Below are positions 43,625 to 53,095 of a stretch of DNA of 64,000 bases, in pieces. The notes beneath the pieces were generated by a model, which saw only the letters and a list, made by a program, of their open reading frames with translations, was not told where the DNA came from and searched no databases. How positions within the stretch are numbered: position 1 is the first letter of the stretch; the number at the start of each line of letters is the position of its first letter. The DNA is from Planctomycetaceae bacterium (GTDB lineage Bacteria > Planctomycetota > Planctomycetia > Planctomycetales > Planctomycetaceae). Where the stretch lies: assembly GCA_002724315.1 (NCBI GenBank), contig PBOJ01000017.1, positions 1 through 64,000 on the forward strand. The letters run 5' to 3'. Position numbers and translations under genes: made by a program.

Positions 43625-45130
43625 TTACGGCCGAAACTGGAACGCATACAACTTGCAGTCACGCATGCGAAAACGGATCTTGACCGGGCGGGAAGCCAAA
43701 CGGCTAACGTCTCCGTTTTGCCCCCAGGTCACTGTCTTTCGCACCGAATTGCAGCACAGTGGCGTGGCCTCTTTCACGGTGAAGCCGGGAATCGGATGGC
43801 CCTGTTCGTCGAGCAGTTCCACCATGACCACACCCCCGCCGCCGCTATCGACGTTCAATTCCAACCGCTTTCCCTGGAATCTCATAAGTGGTGTGACGAT
43901 TTCGCCACCGTTGAAGCCGGCATCCACCGAGAGAAAACCGTCCAGCCGCAACACCGCCCGGCCGATTCCTGTACGGAACTTGTCTGATCCCGGGATCAGA
44001 TTGCCGTCATGATCCGCGTTGGATCCCTGGAAGTAGAACCACAGTTCATCTCCCATGCGGACGGGAGCAGGAAGCGCCCAGACCGATCCGGAATAGAAGG
44101 ACCCTTCCGGGCCGGGGCGGAGAAAAACGCTTCGGTCTGCCACCCGACGGAACTGCCGGCCATCGCGGCTCACGCACAACCGAACGTCGTACAGGTTCGG
44201 GCCCACCCTCTGCTGATTGCCCCTCGCATACCAATGCCAAAAGGCCTGTGGCAGCATCACGAACAGGCCGTGTTCATCGGGGTATTTGAATACGCAAGCG
44301 CCATAGTAATCGACCGGTTTGACACGGGATGCGGATCTGAATTTCGCGATGTCCGTTCCGTCGGCCTGCATGACAACGACTTCGTTCTTCCAGTGCACCA
44401 GGTCTTTGGAATCCAACCGGCGATGCACGCGAAAATTCCCGGGCCACTTCCGTGTGAAAAGCAGATATCGCTTCACGGTCGCGTCCCAGAAAGCGATGTT
44501 TTGTGTGTCGTTGTGACCGACCACGGCAGTGTGCGTCTTCATCCAGCGGATCCCGTCCGGAGAACCATAAAACGCCAACTTCCCGGCACCTCCATAGGTC
44601 TGGAATCGGTAGCGATGTTCTCCCCTCGCTCGCGGATCGATCCACACATGTCCGCCTTCCACTCCCGGGATGACGATGTTGTTGGCCCGCCCTCCCTGGT
44701 ATTCGTTCAACTCCAGCTTGGGCTTAGTGAAGTGAATCCCGTCCTTTGATTCGGCGTACGCCAACCACTTGTCAGTGATGATGAATCCAACTGGCTGCGG
44801 CCGGAATTTCAACTTGTTCACGTGGTACCAGAGCCGTGTCTTGCCGTCGACTCGCATCACAGAAGAGTAGCTCCAGACAAACGTATCCTCGGGATTCTCC
44901 CAAGGTTGATCGGCGACCAGCACCGGGTCCCGCATCGCGTGTGGAACGTTCATTTCCAGCCGCACGCCCCGGCTGGACGCGATCAGCCGTTCGTCGAGGA
45001 AGAGTTGCTTTCGCGAGCCGACATCGATGGCAACGTGGCTTTGCTCGCCCGCGTTGGATCGAGCGGAGAGCAGGCAGTTGAAGAGGATCACCGCGAGTGG
45101 AAAGGTGCGACACAACTGAAGGCAGGACAT
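43625..45130 (-). CDS. Secreted five-bladed propeller-like protein (GH32/43-like fold)
   Basis: Protein of 501 residues with a signal peptide (LAVILFNCLLSARSNAG). Repeated segments such as TRLWYHVNK, AYAESKDGIHFTKPKL, AFYGSPDGIRWMKTH, FRVHRRLDSKDLVHWKN and CVSRDGRQFRRV follow the 'S.DG..W' blade pattern of glycosidase propellers related to GH32 and GH43. The C-terminal sandwich (about 390-501) ends with VSRLASRPVKIRFRMRDCKLYAFQFRP. The gene at 53096 encodes a paralogue with the same architecture and ending. Catalytic acids could not be assigned, so hydrolase activity is uncertain. Confidence 0.75.
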   Translation of the reverse strand: MSCLQLCRTFPLAVILFNCLLSARSNAGEQSHVAIDVGSRKQLFLDERLIASSRGVRLEMNVPHAMRDPVLVADQPWENPEDTFVWSYSSVMRVDGKTRLWYHVNKLKFRPQPVGFIITDKWLAYAESKDGIHFTKPKLELNEYQGGRANNIVIPGVEGGHVWIDPRARGEHRYRFQTYGGAGKLAFYGSPDGIRWMKTHTAVVGHNDTQNIAFWDATVKRYLLFTRKWPGNFRVHRRLDSKDLVHWKNEVVVMQADGTDIAKFRSASRVKPVDYYGACVFKYPDEHGLFVMLPQAFWHWYARGNQQRVGPNLYDVRLCVSRDGRQFRRVADRSVFLRPGPEGSFYSGSVWALPAPVRMGDELWFYFQGSNADHDGNLIPGSDKFRTGIGRAVLRLDGFLSVDAGFNGGEIVTPLMRFQGKRLELNVDSGGGGVVMVELLDEQGHPIPGFTVKEATPLCCNSVRKTVTWGQNGDVSRLASRPVKIRFRMRDCKLYAFQFRP

Positions 45131-45187
45131 GAGGCGCCTTTCGAACCGAATCTCGGAATGACGTGAGATCCCGCGAGGGCCGGCCGG

Positions 45188-46561
45188 TCAGATCAGCTCG
45201 GAAATCACGTCGCGATGTTCGACCAGGTACTGTGGTCGTCCGTTGAAATCCGGCACCTTGATGTGCTGCACGTCGAGCCCAAGCTGTCGATACAGCGTGG
45301 CAAAGACCTGCTGATAGTGAACCGGGCGATCCTGGGCCACCTCGGCAAACCTGTTGGTGGAACCGATCACCTGGCCCGTCTGCATTCCGCCTCCGGCCAG
45401 GATGCATCCGGCAACCTGCGGCCAGTGATCACGGCCGCCGTTGGAATTGATCCGCGGCGTCCTCCCCATTTCGCCCCAGACGACCACCGACACATCCTGT
45501 TCCAGCCCACGTTCCCGTAGGTCATCCATCAGCGCCAGCAGGCAACGCTCCAGGCGTGGAAGATAGTCACGGAGCTGAGCGAAGTTGTTCTTGTAGGCCA
45601 GGTCGCCGGCCTTGCGGCAGGAGTGGGTGTCCCAGCGACCAAAGGAGATGGTCACGCACCGGGCACCAGCCTCCACCAGCCGACGCGCTGTCAGGAAGTC
45701 CTCGTTGTTCAGCGGCGCCCCGTCATCGACAGCGTCAAGTGAACCCTGCCCATAACGTCGACGCACACGAGGTTCTTCCCGTTCAACATCCAGGGCTTCG
45801 AGCAGTCGCCCGGATGTGAGCACATCCAGCGCCTGCTGCGAATAGCGGTCAACACTGTCCATCACACCGGACGCGTCAAGACCGCGACGGAAGCGATCAA
45901 ACGTATCGCGAAGTTGTTTCCGGCTCTGCAGCCTGGTGAGCGTCAGACCGTTGAGTGCCATGTTCTGGCGGTCTTCGCCAGCCGGCAGAAACGGCCGATG
46001 AGCAGAGCCGAGAAATCCGGAACGACCGGGATCCTTCCAGCGGTTCGGCGTCGTGTGGCACAGGCTCACAAACGGGGGGATCGCAGGGTCAACCGGCCCC
46101 AGGAGTTTCGATGCCGCGGCTCCGAGTGAAGGCTGATTCCTCTCCTGCGAGTCCTTGTAACCAAATCCGCTGAAACACATTTCCGAGGCGTGTTCGTTCT
46201 TCGCACCGACCAGTGAACGAATGACGGCAAACCGATCCATCTGACTGGCCAGTCCCGGCAGATGTTCACACAGGTGGAACCCCGGGATCGAGGTCTGGAT
46301 GGGTTGGAATTCGCCGCGTATCTCTTTGGGAGCATCCGGTTTCAAGTCCCAGATGTCCTGGTGTGACGGGCCACCCGGCAAAAAGACCATGATCACCGAC
46401 TTGTGACGTCGGGGCGTGCTGGAGGCCGCTTCGGCGCGGAGAAGTGTGGGAAGATTCAGGCCACCCAGTGCCAATCCACCAACCCGCAGAAACGAACGTC
46501 GCGTAACGCCGTCGCAGTACACCTGGGATTTTCCGGTGATGGTGATCATGGTATCGGCCAT
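45188..46561 (-). CDS. DUF1501 secreted protein
   Basis: Protein of 457 residues with leader VTRRSFLRVGGLALGGLNLPTLL (twin-arginine-type). Landmarks are VFLPGGPSHQDIWDLKPDAPKEIRGEF, VWGEMGRTPRINSNGGRDHWPQVAG and a close GLDVQHIKVPDFNGRPQYLVEH. It belongs to the RDHWP subfamily like the gene at 6570. The ATG at 46561 is used; the longer open frame runs into the divergent amidase region. The propeller protein gene follows 57 bases downstream, and the amidase gene is divergent, so the neighbourhood appears to be one catabolic locus. Confidence 0.92.
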   Translation of the reverse strand: MADTMITITGKSQVYCDGVTRRSFLRVGGLALGGLNLPTLLRAEAASSTPRRHKSVIMVFLPGGPSHQDIWDLKPDAPKEIRGEFQPIQTSIPGFHLCEHLPGLASQMDRFAVIRSLVGAKNEHASEMCFSGFGYKDSQERNQPSLGAAASKLLGPVDPAIPPFVSLCHTTPNRWKDPGRSGFLGSAHRPFLPAGEDRQNMALNGLTLTRLQSRKQLRDTFDRFRRGLDASGVMDSVDRYSQQALDVLTSGRLLEALDVEREEPRVRRRYGQGSLDAVDDGAPLNNEDFLTARRLVEAGARCVTISFGRWDTHSCRKAGDLAYKNNFAQLRDYLPRLERCLLALMDDLRERGLEQDVSVVVWGEMGRTPRINSNGGRDHWPQVAGCILAGGGMQTGQVIGSTNRFAEVAQDRPVHYQQVFATLYRQLGLDVQHIKVPDFNGRPQYLVEHRDVISELI

Positions 46562-46865
46562 TCTAGCCGCTTCCGCATCTCCGGAAACCCAGAAACAAAG
46601 TCCCACACGTCTCTCCTCTACGTGACAGCCAATTGTACAAGACCAGGATCCCGGCTGATGTCTGCTGAGTCTCAGGAGAGATCGTCGGCTGTGGCGGACG
46701 AGTTGACCGGACCAGGATGAACAGAAAGGGGGGAGGGGATCTGGGATCCTGCAATCGGTGGCGGTTTTCGCGGGATGGATGATGTCTTGTGTGTCCGTGA
46801 TGGATATGGCACTCTGCGGCCACCCAGTCCATCTGGCCACCGAGCCCGGATCCGGAAGGAACACC
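46562..46865. other. Divergent intergenic region, DUF1501 / amidase
   Basis: No coding capacity is seen. It must hold both promoters; a TACAAT hexamer lies on the minus strand near 46633, but no good -35 box accompanies it. GGAAGGA just before 46866 is the amidase ribosome-binding site. Confidence 0.4.
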
Positions 46866-48416
46866 ATGAACAACACAGATCGAAGAACATTCCTGCACAC
46901 GACAGCCGGCCTGGCCGCGACGACCGCTTGTGGATCGTTTGGCAACAAACAAGCAACGGCCGCCCATGCTGTTTCGGAGAGTGAGATCCCATTCCAGACG
47001 CTGACCGGTGTCGCCGCTCTCCTCCGGACACGGAAACTCTCGTCATCCGAACTCACGGCGATCATGCTTAAACGCATCGCCGCACTGGATGACACCTGGA
47101 ACGCCTACGCGACAGTCATGACCGAATCTGCGCAGGCATCGGCGAAGGCGGCCGACCAGGAACTGGCAACCGGAAAGTACCGTGGGCCACTGCATGGTGT
47201 TCCGATCGGCGTGAAAGACCTGTGTTATACGCGGGGCGTCCGCACCATGGGCGGCTGTTCGGTACTGCGGGACTTCGTGCCAAAATATGACGCGACTGTC
47301 GTCAAGCGTCTCCGCACTGCGGGAGCCGTGGTCCTCGGCAAGCTGAACCTCACCGAGGGGGCCATGGCAGGATACAACCGGGCACTTGAGGTCCCCGTGA
47401 ATCCGTGGAACGCTGGAGCCTGGCCGGGAGGATCTTCGAGCGGTTCCGGAGTCGCCACGTCGGCCGGCCTCGCATTCGGTACGTTGGGAAGTGACACCGG
47501 CGGATCCATCCGGTTTCCGTCTGCCGCATGCGGAGTCGTTGGGCTCAAGCCGACCTGGGGCAGGGTGAGCCGCTACGGGGTGTTGGCCCTGGCAGATTCC
47601 CTGGATCATGTCGGCCCGATGACACGGTCGGTTTCCGACGCTGCAGTCATGCTCAAAGTGATTGCCGGACACGACACCAATGACCCAACCAGCCTTCCGG
47701 ACAAGGTGCCCGACTACATGCCGACAACCGGCCGACTGAAGGGAGTCCGGGTCGGCGTGGACGAGAAGTTCATCACGCAGGGTGTTGACCCCGAAACAGC
47801 ATCGGCCGTCCTTGCATCCATTGATGTGCTGGCCGATTGCGGAGCAACCATCCGAAAGGTCACCGTCCCCGACCTCTCCGAACACGTCGGACACTGGAAC
47901 ACCCTTTGCCAGATCGAAGCCAGGCTGGCTCACCGCGAGTTCTACCCGACACGACGCAAAGAGTACGGCATCTGGTTCCGGAATTTCCTCGACGGTGGAG
48001 CCACTCCCGGAACGCAGGCGAACGAGAATGTTCGAGCCGAAGATTATGCTCGTTCGCATCAGCACCGGCTGATCTGTAACGGCAAAGTCCGCGGAGTATT
48101 CCGCAGCATTGACGTTCTGGCCTGCCCCTCGCAGCCGTTCCTACCATTCCCCGTGACGCCGGAGTCGCAGTACGGGCCCGACGCCGTCGCAGCCGTGGGA
48201 GACAACTGGGGGAAGTTCACCGTTCCCTTTGACTACAACGGCGCCCCCACTCTGTCGCTCCCGTGCGGGTTCAGCGCATCCGGACTCCCATTGTCTCTGC
48301 AACTGGTAGGACGGCACCTCGACGAACGCACCATTTGCCAAGTCGGCTTTTGCTTCGAACAGAAGACCCAATGGCACACCCGGCGTCCGCCAATGAAATC
48401 AGGGGGCGCATCGTGA
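46866..48416 (+). CDS. Amidase signature enzyme, exported by a Tat-type leader
   Basis: Protein of 516 residues. TDRRTFLHTTAGLAATTACG is a twin-arginine-type leader. The amidase signature domain shows the Ser-cisSer-Lys triad: Lys in PIGVKDLCYTRG, and the serines in WPGGSSSGSGVATSAG and GSDTGGSIRFPSAACG. Members hydrolyse amides such as peptide amides, aminoacyl-tRNA amides or indoleacetamide; export here favours an extracellular or periplasmic substrate. GGAAGGA precedes the ATG at 46866, so upstream in-frame ATGs are dismissed. A relic of a DUF1501 gene lies downstream. Confidence 0.9.
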   Translation: MNNTDRRTFLHTTAGLAATTACGSFGNKQATAAHAVSESEIPFQTLTGVAALLRTRKLSSSELTAIMLKRIAALDDTWNAYATVMTESAQASAKAADQELATGKYRGPLHGVPIGVKDLCYTRGVRTMGGCSVLRDFVPKYDATVVKRLRTAGAVVLGKLNLTEGAMAGYNRALEVPVNPWNAGAWPGGSSSGSGVATSAGLAFGTLGSDTGGSIRFPSAACGVVGLKPTWGRVSRYGVLALADSLDHVGPMTRSVSDAAVMLKVIAGHDTNDPTSLPDKVPDYMPTTGRLKGVRVGVDEKFITQGVDPETASAVLASIDVLADCGATIRKVTVPDLSEHVGHWNTLCQIEARLAHREFYPTRRKEYGIWFRNFLDGGATPGTQANENVRAEDYARSHQHRLICNGKVRGVFRSIDVLACPSQPFLPFPVTPESQYGPDAVAAVGDNWGKFTVPFDYNGAPTLSLPCGFSASGLPLSLQLVGRHLDERTICQVGFCFEQKTQWHTRRPPMKSGGAS

Positions 48417-48449
48417 GTCCCGGCGCGGGAGACAACAGTACTCCGGACG

Positions 48450-48612
48450 ATGATGAGTCATCTTTCGGCCCCGCGGGTTGCTGGACGACGCCGTCATAAT
48501 GGATGGGAGGCGAGTTCGAACGAACCCCTCGAATCGGTGACATCACTCCCGACGGGCGAGGCCATTGGCCGGAAGCGGGGTTCTTGTGGATGGCCGCCAC
48601 TGAAGACAGGCC
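48450..48612 (+). pseudogene. Relic of a DUF1501 gene, frameshifted
   Basis: Between amidase and the next gene, one frame reads RGLLDDAVIM (about 48474-48503). A second frame then continues GGEFERTPRIGD (from 48510) and GRGHWPEAGFLWMA, ending in TGA at 48617-48619. This is the conserved 'GLLDD..V...GEFGRTP.I......GR.HWP' block of DUF1501 proteins with a frameshift in the middle. Everything before and after is missing. It is therefore the residue of a deleted paralogue. Confidence 0.6.
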
Positions 48613-48694
48613 CTGAAACCGGTGTTGCTGATTGTTCGTTGGGGTAAGCTGTCAGTGGTCTTCCACCGGACGTCTTCCATTGGGAATCGTGACA

Positions 48695-50110
48695 ATGACA
48701 TCGTGTCTCATTTTCCAGACCCCTGATGTGTGGCGACGTGTCATCGGGCTTGTCGTCGCGGCCCTGGTTGTGACTCTCGGCTATCCCCCGCCACAAGCCG
48801 TCGCAGCTGCACCACGGCCGTTCATCTGCATGTACGGACACAGTGACAACGCCGGTGTGACTGACGCCTTTCGAAAACTCGTCCCGAGAATCAACGTGAT
48901 CGAGGGCACCAGTCGAAACGCCATGTTCATCAAGGAACTCAGGCGACGGAAGTGCATCTACGCGGCCCACGTCAACAGCCCTCCAGGGGCCAGTCTCGAC
49001 GAGCTCGTCAAGCGGTGGAGAGCGCCGTTTGAGGATGACCTGGGGGGCAAACTGCCGGGCGGATACGACGCGATCGCGATTGACGAACTGAGAGCCGACA
49101 AGGATGGCAGCCCGCAATCGGCCATTGTCTGTGAAGCGTTGAAGAGGATTCGCAAGGCCTATCCCGACAAGCAGATTTACGCCGCGGCGACCTGGCAGTT
49201 GGGAAGGAATTCCCGTAGCCACACCGAGCAACTCAAGGCAGTCGACCGGTACGTCGACGTGCTGATGCTCGAGGTGTACCTGAGGGAGTCTCGGCCAGCT
49301 TACGGATATATCGCGAACTGGGCCGGTCAGATCCAGGCGATTTCTCCCGGCCTGCTTTCCAAGACGGTCTACGGCCTGGGTATCGCGCAGCGCGGCTACC
49401 TGTTTGACGATTCCACATCTCTGAGCTTCCTGGCGCACCTCGACCGCCAGTTCCACGTGATTCGCCAGGACCGCAGGTCTCGCCTCATGCCGGGCGTGAT
49501 GTTCTGGGCCTATTACCGCAGCCAGACCGAGGTGCTGCCCGAATACCTTGCCCGACTGAGCCAGCACTACTTCCATAAGGGGCAGATGACTCGCTACGGA
49601 GATGGAAAGGCAAAACAGCTGGTGGGCAATCCACAGCTGGAAGATGTGAGCGGCTGGAAGTTGACCTCCGGAGGAGGCCACATTGGGCTGTTTGAGTACA
49701 AGAGCGTGTCTTCGATTGAGCCGGACCACGACAGCAACGGGTGGGCCCGGCACGGTGACCGCGGCCTCAGGATGACCCGCGGAGAGCGTCCCAGCCGAGC
49801 CAGCACGACCTTGTCCGGTCTGGATCCCGGTCGTGTCCACGTCGCTTCGGCGTGGGTCCATTCGGACTCAGCTCGCAACGGTGCCGGGCTACGGATACTG
49901 GGCCGGGAAGGCCGCGTCCTGGCCGAACAGAGTACGCAGAGAGCCGGCACAGGCTCTCAATGGGACAAGTGGACGCGACTGCTTGTGACATTTGTCCCGG
50001 ATGGCCCATCAGTGACGCTGGAACTGCACGACACCGCAGCGCGTCCCAGATCCACCCTCTATTGGGATTATGTCGAGGCCGAGTCCGCGTGGCCAGCTGA
50101 GCAACGCTAG
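48695..50110 (+). CDS. Secreted protein with TIM-barrel-like domain and C-terminal beta-sandwich
   Basis: Protein of 471 residues. The signal sequence is about 1-38 (VIGLVVAALVVTLGYPPPQAVA). The next 270 residues look like a glycosidase-type barrel with PFICMYGHSDNAG, YDAIAIDELRADK, IYAAATWQLGR, VLMLEVYLRES and GVMFWAYYRSQTEVL; acidic residues at strand ends (AIDE, LEVY) could be catalytic. The last 150 residues resemble a CBM4/9-type sandwich with SGLDPGRVHVASAWVHSDS. I do not recognise a named family. It lies convergent with the sulfatase gene and may act on the same polymer. Confidence 0.65.
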   Translation: MTSCLIFQTPDVWRRVIGLVVAALVVTLGYPPPQAVAAAPRPFICMYGHSDNAGVTDAFRKLVPRINVIEGTSRNAMFIKELRRRKCIYAAHVNSPPGASLDELVKRWRAPFEDDLGGKLPGGYDAIAIDELRADKDGSPQSAIVCEALKRIRKAYPDKQIYAAATWQLGRNSRSHTEQLKAVDRYVDVLMLEVYLRESRPAYGYIANWAGQIQAISPGLLSKTVYGLGIAQRGYLFDDSTSLSFLAHLDRQFHVIRQDRRSRLMPGVMFWAYYRSQTEVLPEYLARLSQHYFHKGQMTRYGDGKAKQLVGNPQLEDVSGWKLTSGGGHIGLFEYKSVSSIEPDHDSNGWARHGDRGLRMTRGERPSRASTTLSGLDPGRVHVASAWVHSDSARNGAGLRILGREGRVLAEQSTQRAGTGSQWDKWTRLLVTFVPDGPSVTLELHDTAARPRSTLYWDYVEAESAWPAEQR

Positions 50111-50165
50111 CTGAACGGCCGCTTGCGATGCCCACCGGAAGTCGGATTCTGCCAGCCGACGACGC

Positions 50166-52814
50166 TCAGGGCTTGCCGTCTTCGGCCACACGTCGCTGGG
50201 CTGCGGCCAACTGCTTGTCGTTCGCAAACAGGTACGCCTGCTGTGCTCGCCAGGCAGCCGCACGCTGGTCGACACGTTGCTTGAACATCGCATCCTTCTG
50301 CAGCGCCCGACGCCGGGTGCGGCGAAACTCGGTGATCTCCCGGTTGGTCACAAACAGTTTCGGGTAGGACTGCTCAAGCTTCTGTTGAGCGGCATCGCGA
50401 CGGGCCACGAGTTCCAGCAAGCCTTTGTCCGCCCGCAACTGCTGCTTCAACTGCTCGATGACGCGTAACCGTCGACTGTCCGGAAGATCGGCAACCCCAG
50501 GCTTGCTGGCCACTACGAATTCTTCGATCGCGCGACGCGCACGGAACATCGCAAACAGCAGTTCCTTGTACCGGGGATCCTCTGCATGCAGTCGCTTACG
50601 CAAAACGGTGATCTCTTTCCGGAATTCCTTGTGAGACCGAAAGACGTCCGGATATCTCCGCTTGTTCTCCGCATCGAGAGCATCCACTTGTTTGACGAGA
50701 CGACGGTATTCCGCCTCGCCGCGGTAAAGACGCTCGTGGGCATTCCTCTTCTGGATCTCCAGTTCTTCCTGAGGAGACTTCCTGACCGGAAACTTGCCCG
50801 ACACCTTCCGGACGTGTTCCAGATTTTTCGCCTGGTCACGGTGTTTCGATGCCGACAAAACCTGAAAGTTGTCGAAGGCAGCCGCAAACTGGTCCACCTG
50901 CAGGGCCAGGTACCCCCGCTTTTTGTCCAGAATCGGGTGACGGGCGTACACCAGGTGATCTTGGTCGATGTGGGCCACCAGTTGGTCCCCGATGAACTCG
51001 ACGGTCATCGTGTACCACCGGCCTGGTTGGAACGCGTACGCGCACTCGCCGTGCCGATACGGAAAGTACGGCCCGCTTTTGTCCAAGGCCGTCTGCAGGA
51101 AGAAGTGATCGCGTCGAACGTGAACCACAGCGTTGTAGGACCCGTTGCCACCGGTGACGAGACGGATGTCCCTCGCCTTTCGGAACTGGAAGTCAAACCG
51201 GATCACCACATCGCGGTACTCAGCCCGCTTCAGGAAAATCCGTGTGGTCGACTTCGCGGTTTCACCTCGTTCCAGAACTCCATCCCTGGCCGACCAGTCT
51301 CCCGAGAAGGCCCAGCGAGAGCTAACCTGCCCAGCAGAAAAGTGATCGGAGAAATAGAGCCGGCGAGGTTCAGCCAGCAGGGGAGGGGAGGGGACGCGGG
51401 CTCCCACGGAGTCGCGCCACGCAACCAGCTTCGATACCAGACCGTCGACAACCTCGGGATGCTCAGCCGACCGATCATGCCGTTCGGAGGGATCGGCCGA
51501 GAGCGAAAACAACTCACGCTTCCCCGTGTCGAAGAACTCAATCAGCTTCCAGTCCCCATCACGAATGGCGCCAGCTGATCGACCACCCAGAAAGTGCGGA
51601 CGGTCCAGCGGGTAATGCCAGTAGAGATCTCGATCTTTCGCCTTACTGCCGTGCCCCTTCCACGTGGCCAGTGTCGATTGTCCGTCGACGACGTGCTCTG
51701 GATCGCGCTGGACATCTGCCGCCTCGAGCAACGTCGGATAGAAATCCACGTTGACGGTTGGGTTCTCGGAAACGCCGCCTGCTGGCACCTGCCCGGGCCA
51801 GTGTACGATCAACGGCACCCGCAGACCGCCCTCGTACAACTCGCTTTTCCCACCACGCAACGGCGAGTTGGAGGTGACGTTGGTTTCTCCTCCGTTGTCG
51901 CTGGTAAAAACGAAGATCGTCTTCTCGGAAAGCCCCAGTCTGTTCAGCTTATCGCGGATCATCCCGATGCCGTCATCTATGCTCTCCAGCATTGCCGCCA
52001 AGTGCGGGTTGTGGTCACCGGCCCAGTGATGCAGCGCATCACCGGGATGACCGTGATCCTGGCAAAGGTAACACCTCTCGCGAGTGCTCGGACCTGGCGG
52101 ATGTTTCTGGCGATACTTCGCCACCAGCTTGGGCTTGCCATTGAGAATCGAATGGGGGGCGTAATGGCTCAGGTAGAGAAAAAACGGACGGTCCTTGTTT
52201 CTCTCGATGAAGTCAACCGCCTCGAGATTCATCCGGTCGACCAGGTATTCGGCCTTCCCCAACCGGTTTTCGTGGATGTCGACCCAGCGGATCGGCTGTT
52301 TCCGGAAAACGTACGGCCAGAAATTCGCCCCGTTGCCGACGCCTTTCACCTCTCGGGCAAAGTCCCAACCAAAGCCGTGGACTCCAGGCACGATCTCGTG
52401 TTCAGCCCCGTGAAACTTGTATCCGGTCAGGTGCCACTTGCCGATCATGCCCGTGGCATAGCCATTCCGCCCCAACACCTCGGGCAACGTGACATGACGC
52501 GTGGAAAGGGCGTTAGCGGAATTGGGCCGCAAGTAGTCGAGGATGCCGATCCTCGCCGGATATTGGCCAGTGAGAAAAGCCGCCCGGTAGGGGGAACAGA
52601 CCGGCGCCGCAGCGTAGGCCTGGGTAAAACGCATCCCGTCTCGTGCCAACCGATCCAGGTGTGGAGTCTGGTTGAACCGGTTGCCGTAACAGCCCAGCTC
52701 AGTCCAGCCGAGGTCGTCGGCCAAAACAAAAACGACATTCGGCCGATCCGCAGCGGCCACCGCCCGAGCCGACAGAACAAGAGCCAGAATCAGACAACAG
52801 ACTCGCATGAACAT
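50166..52814 (-). CDS. Secreted sulfatase fused to a lectin-like domain and a long coiled coil
   Basis: Protein of 882 residues. A signal peptide (about 1-22) leads into a type I sulfatase domain (about 24-475). The formylglycine site is Cys73 in CSPYRAAFLTGQYPAR, and metal ligands are in NVVFVLADDLGW and VFTSDNGGE. A concanavalin-like domain (about 485-665) with HFSAGQVSSRWAFSGDW resembles DUF1080-type lectin folds. The last 200 residues form charged coiled coil (KHRDQAKNLEHVRK and later), which is unusual for sulfatases. It would hydrolyse a sulfate ester of an algal or host polysaccharide outside the cytoplasm. It is divergent from the propeller paralogue gene. Confidence 0.9.
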   Translation of the reverse strand: MFMRVCCLILALVLSARAVAAADRPNVVFVLADDLGWTELGCYGNRFNQTPHLDRLARDGMRFTQAYAAAPVCSPYRAAFLTGQYPARIGILDYLRPNSANALSTRHVTLPEVLGRNGYATGMIGKWHLTGYKFHGAEHEIVPGVHGFGWDFAREVKGVGNGANFWPYVFRKQPIRWVDIHENRLGKAEYLVDRMNLEAVDFIERNKDRPFFLYLSHYAPHSILNGKPKLVAKYRQKHPPGPSTRERCYLCQDHGHPGDALHHWAGDHNPHLAAMLESIDDGIGMIRDKLNRLGLSEKTIFVFTSDNGGETNVTSNSPLRGGKSELYEGGLRVPLIVHWPGQVPAGGVSENPTVNVDFYPTLLEAADVQRDPEHVVDGQSTLATWKGHGSKAKDRDLYWHYPLDRPHFLGGRSAGAIRDGDWKLIEFFDTGKRELFSLSADPSERHDRSAEHPEVVDGLVSKLVAWRDSVGARVPSPPLLAEPRRLYFSDHFSAGQVSSRWAFSGDWSARDGVLERGETAKSTTRIFLKRAEYRDVVIRFDFQFRKARDIRLVTGGNGSYNAVVHVRRDHFFLQTALDKSGPYFPYRHGECAYAFQPGRWYTMTVEFIGDQLVAHIDQDHLVYARHPILDKKRGYLALQVDQFAAAFDNFQVLSASKHRDQAKNLEHVRKVSGKFPVRKSPQEELEIQKRNAHERLYRGEAEYRRLVKQVDALDAENKRRYPDVFRSHKEFRKEITVLRKRLHAEDPRYKELLFAMFRARRAIEEFVVASKPGVADLPDSRRLRVIEQLKQQLRADKGLLELVARRDAAQQKLEQSYPKLFVTNREITEFRRTRRRALQKDAMFKQRVDQRAAAWRAQQAYLFANDKQLAAAQRRVAEDGKP

Positions 52815-52998
52815 TCACTTGGCTGGAGGAACATGAACTCATACCGTAGCAGATGCTCATCCTGGCCTGTGTCACTCTCGCCCAAAACCCATCCCAGTCA
52901 TTTCTCACCCGCAGGAATGTAGCCCACGGCAGAAGAGACCACGAACGACTGTTCGGCAGTGGCGGATGTCGTGAATCTCACCAACCAGAGCCTGTGGG

Positions 52999-53034
52999 TA
53001 TAATGGGCAGCGATGCCCGCAGCAGGCCTGCGGG
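52999..53034 (+). promoter_or_regulatory. TATAAT box and leader hairpin before the propeller gene
   Basis: A perfect TATAAT at 52999-53004, without a clear -35 box, is followed by CCCGCAG (53016-53022), five bases, and CTGCGGG (53028-53034), a perfect hairpin at the start of the presumed leader. The GTG start at 53096 has AGAGGA at 53081. The other 200 bases of this divergent gap show nothing more. Confidence 0.4.
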
Positions 53035-53095
53035 ATGGCGGTCGTCGAAGTGAACGTTGACGACCGGCCAGCACACCACAAGAGGACCAACCACC

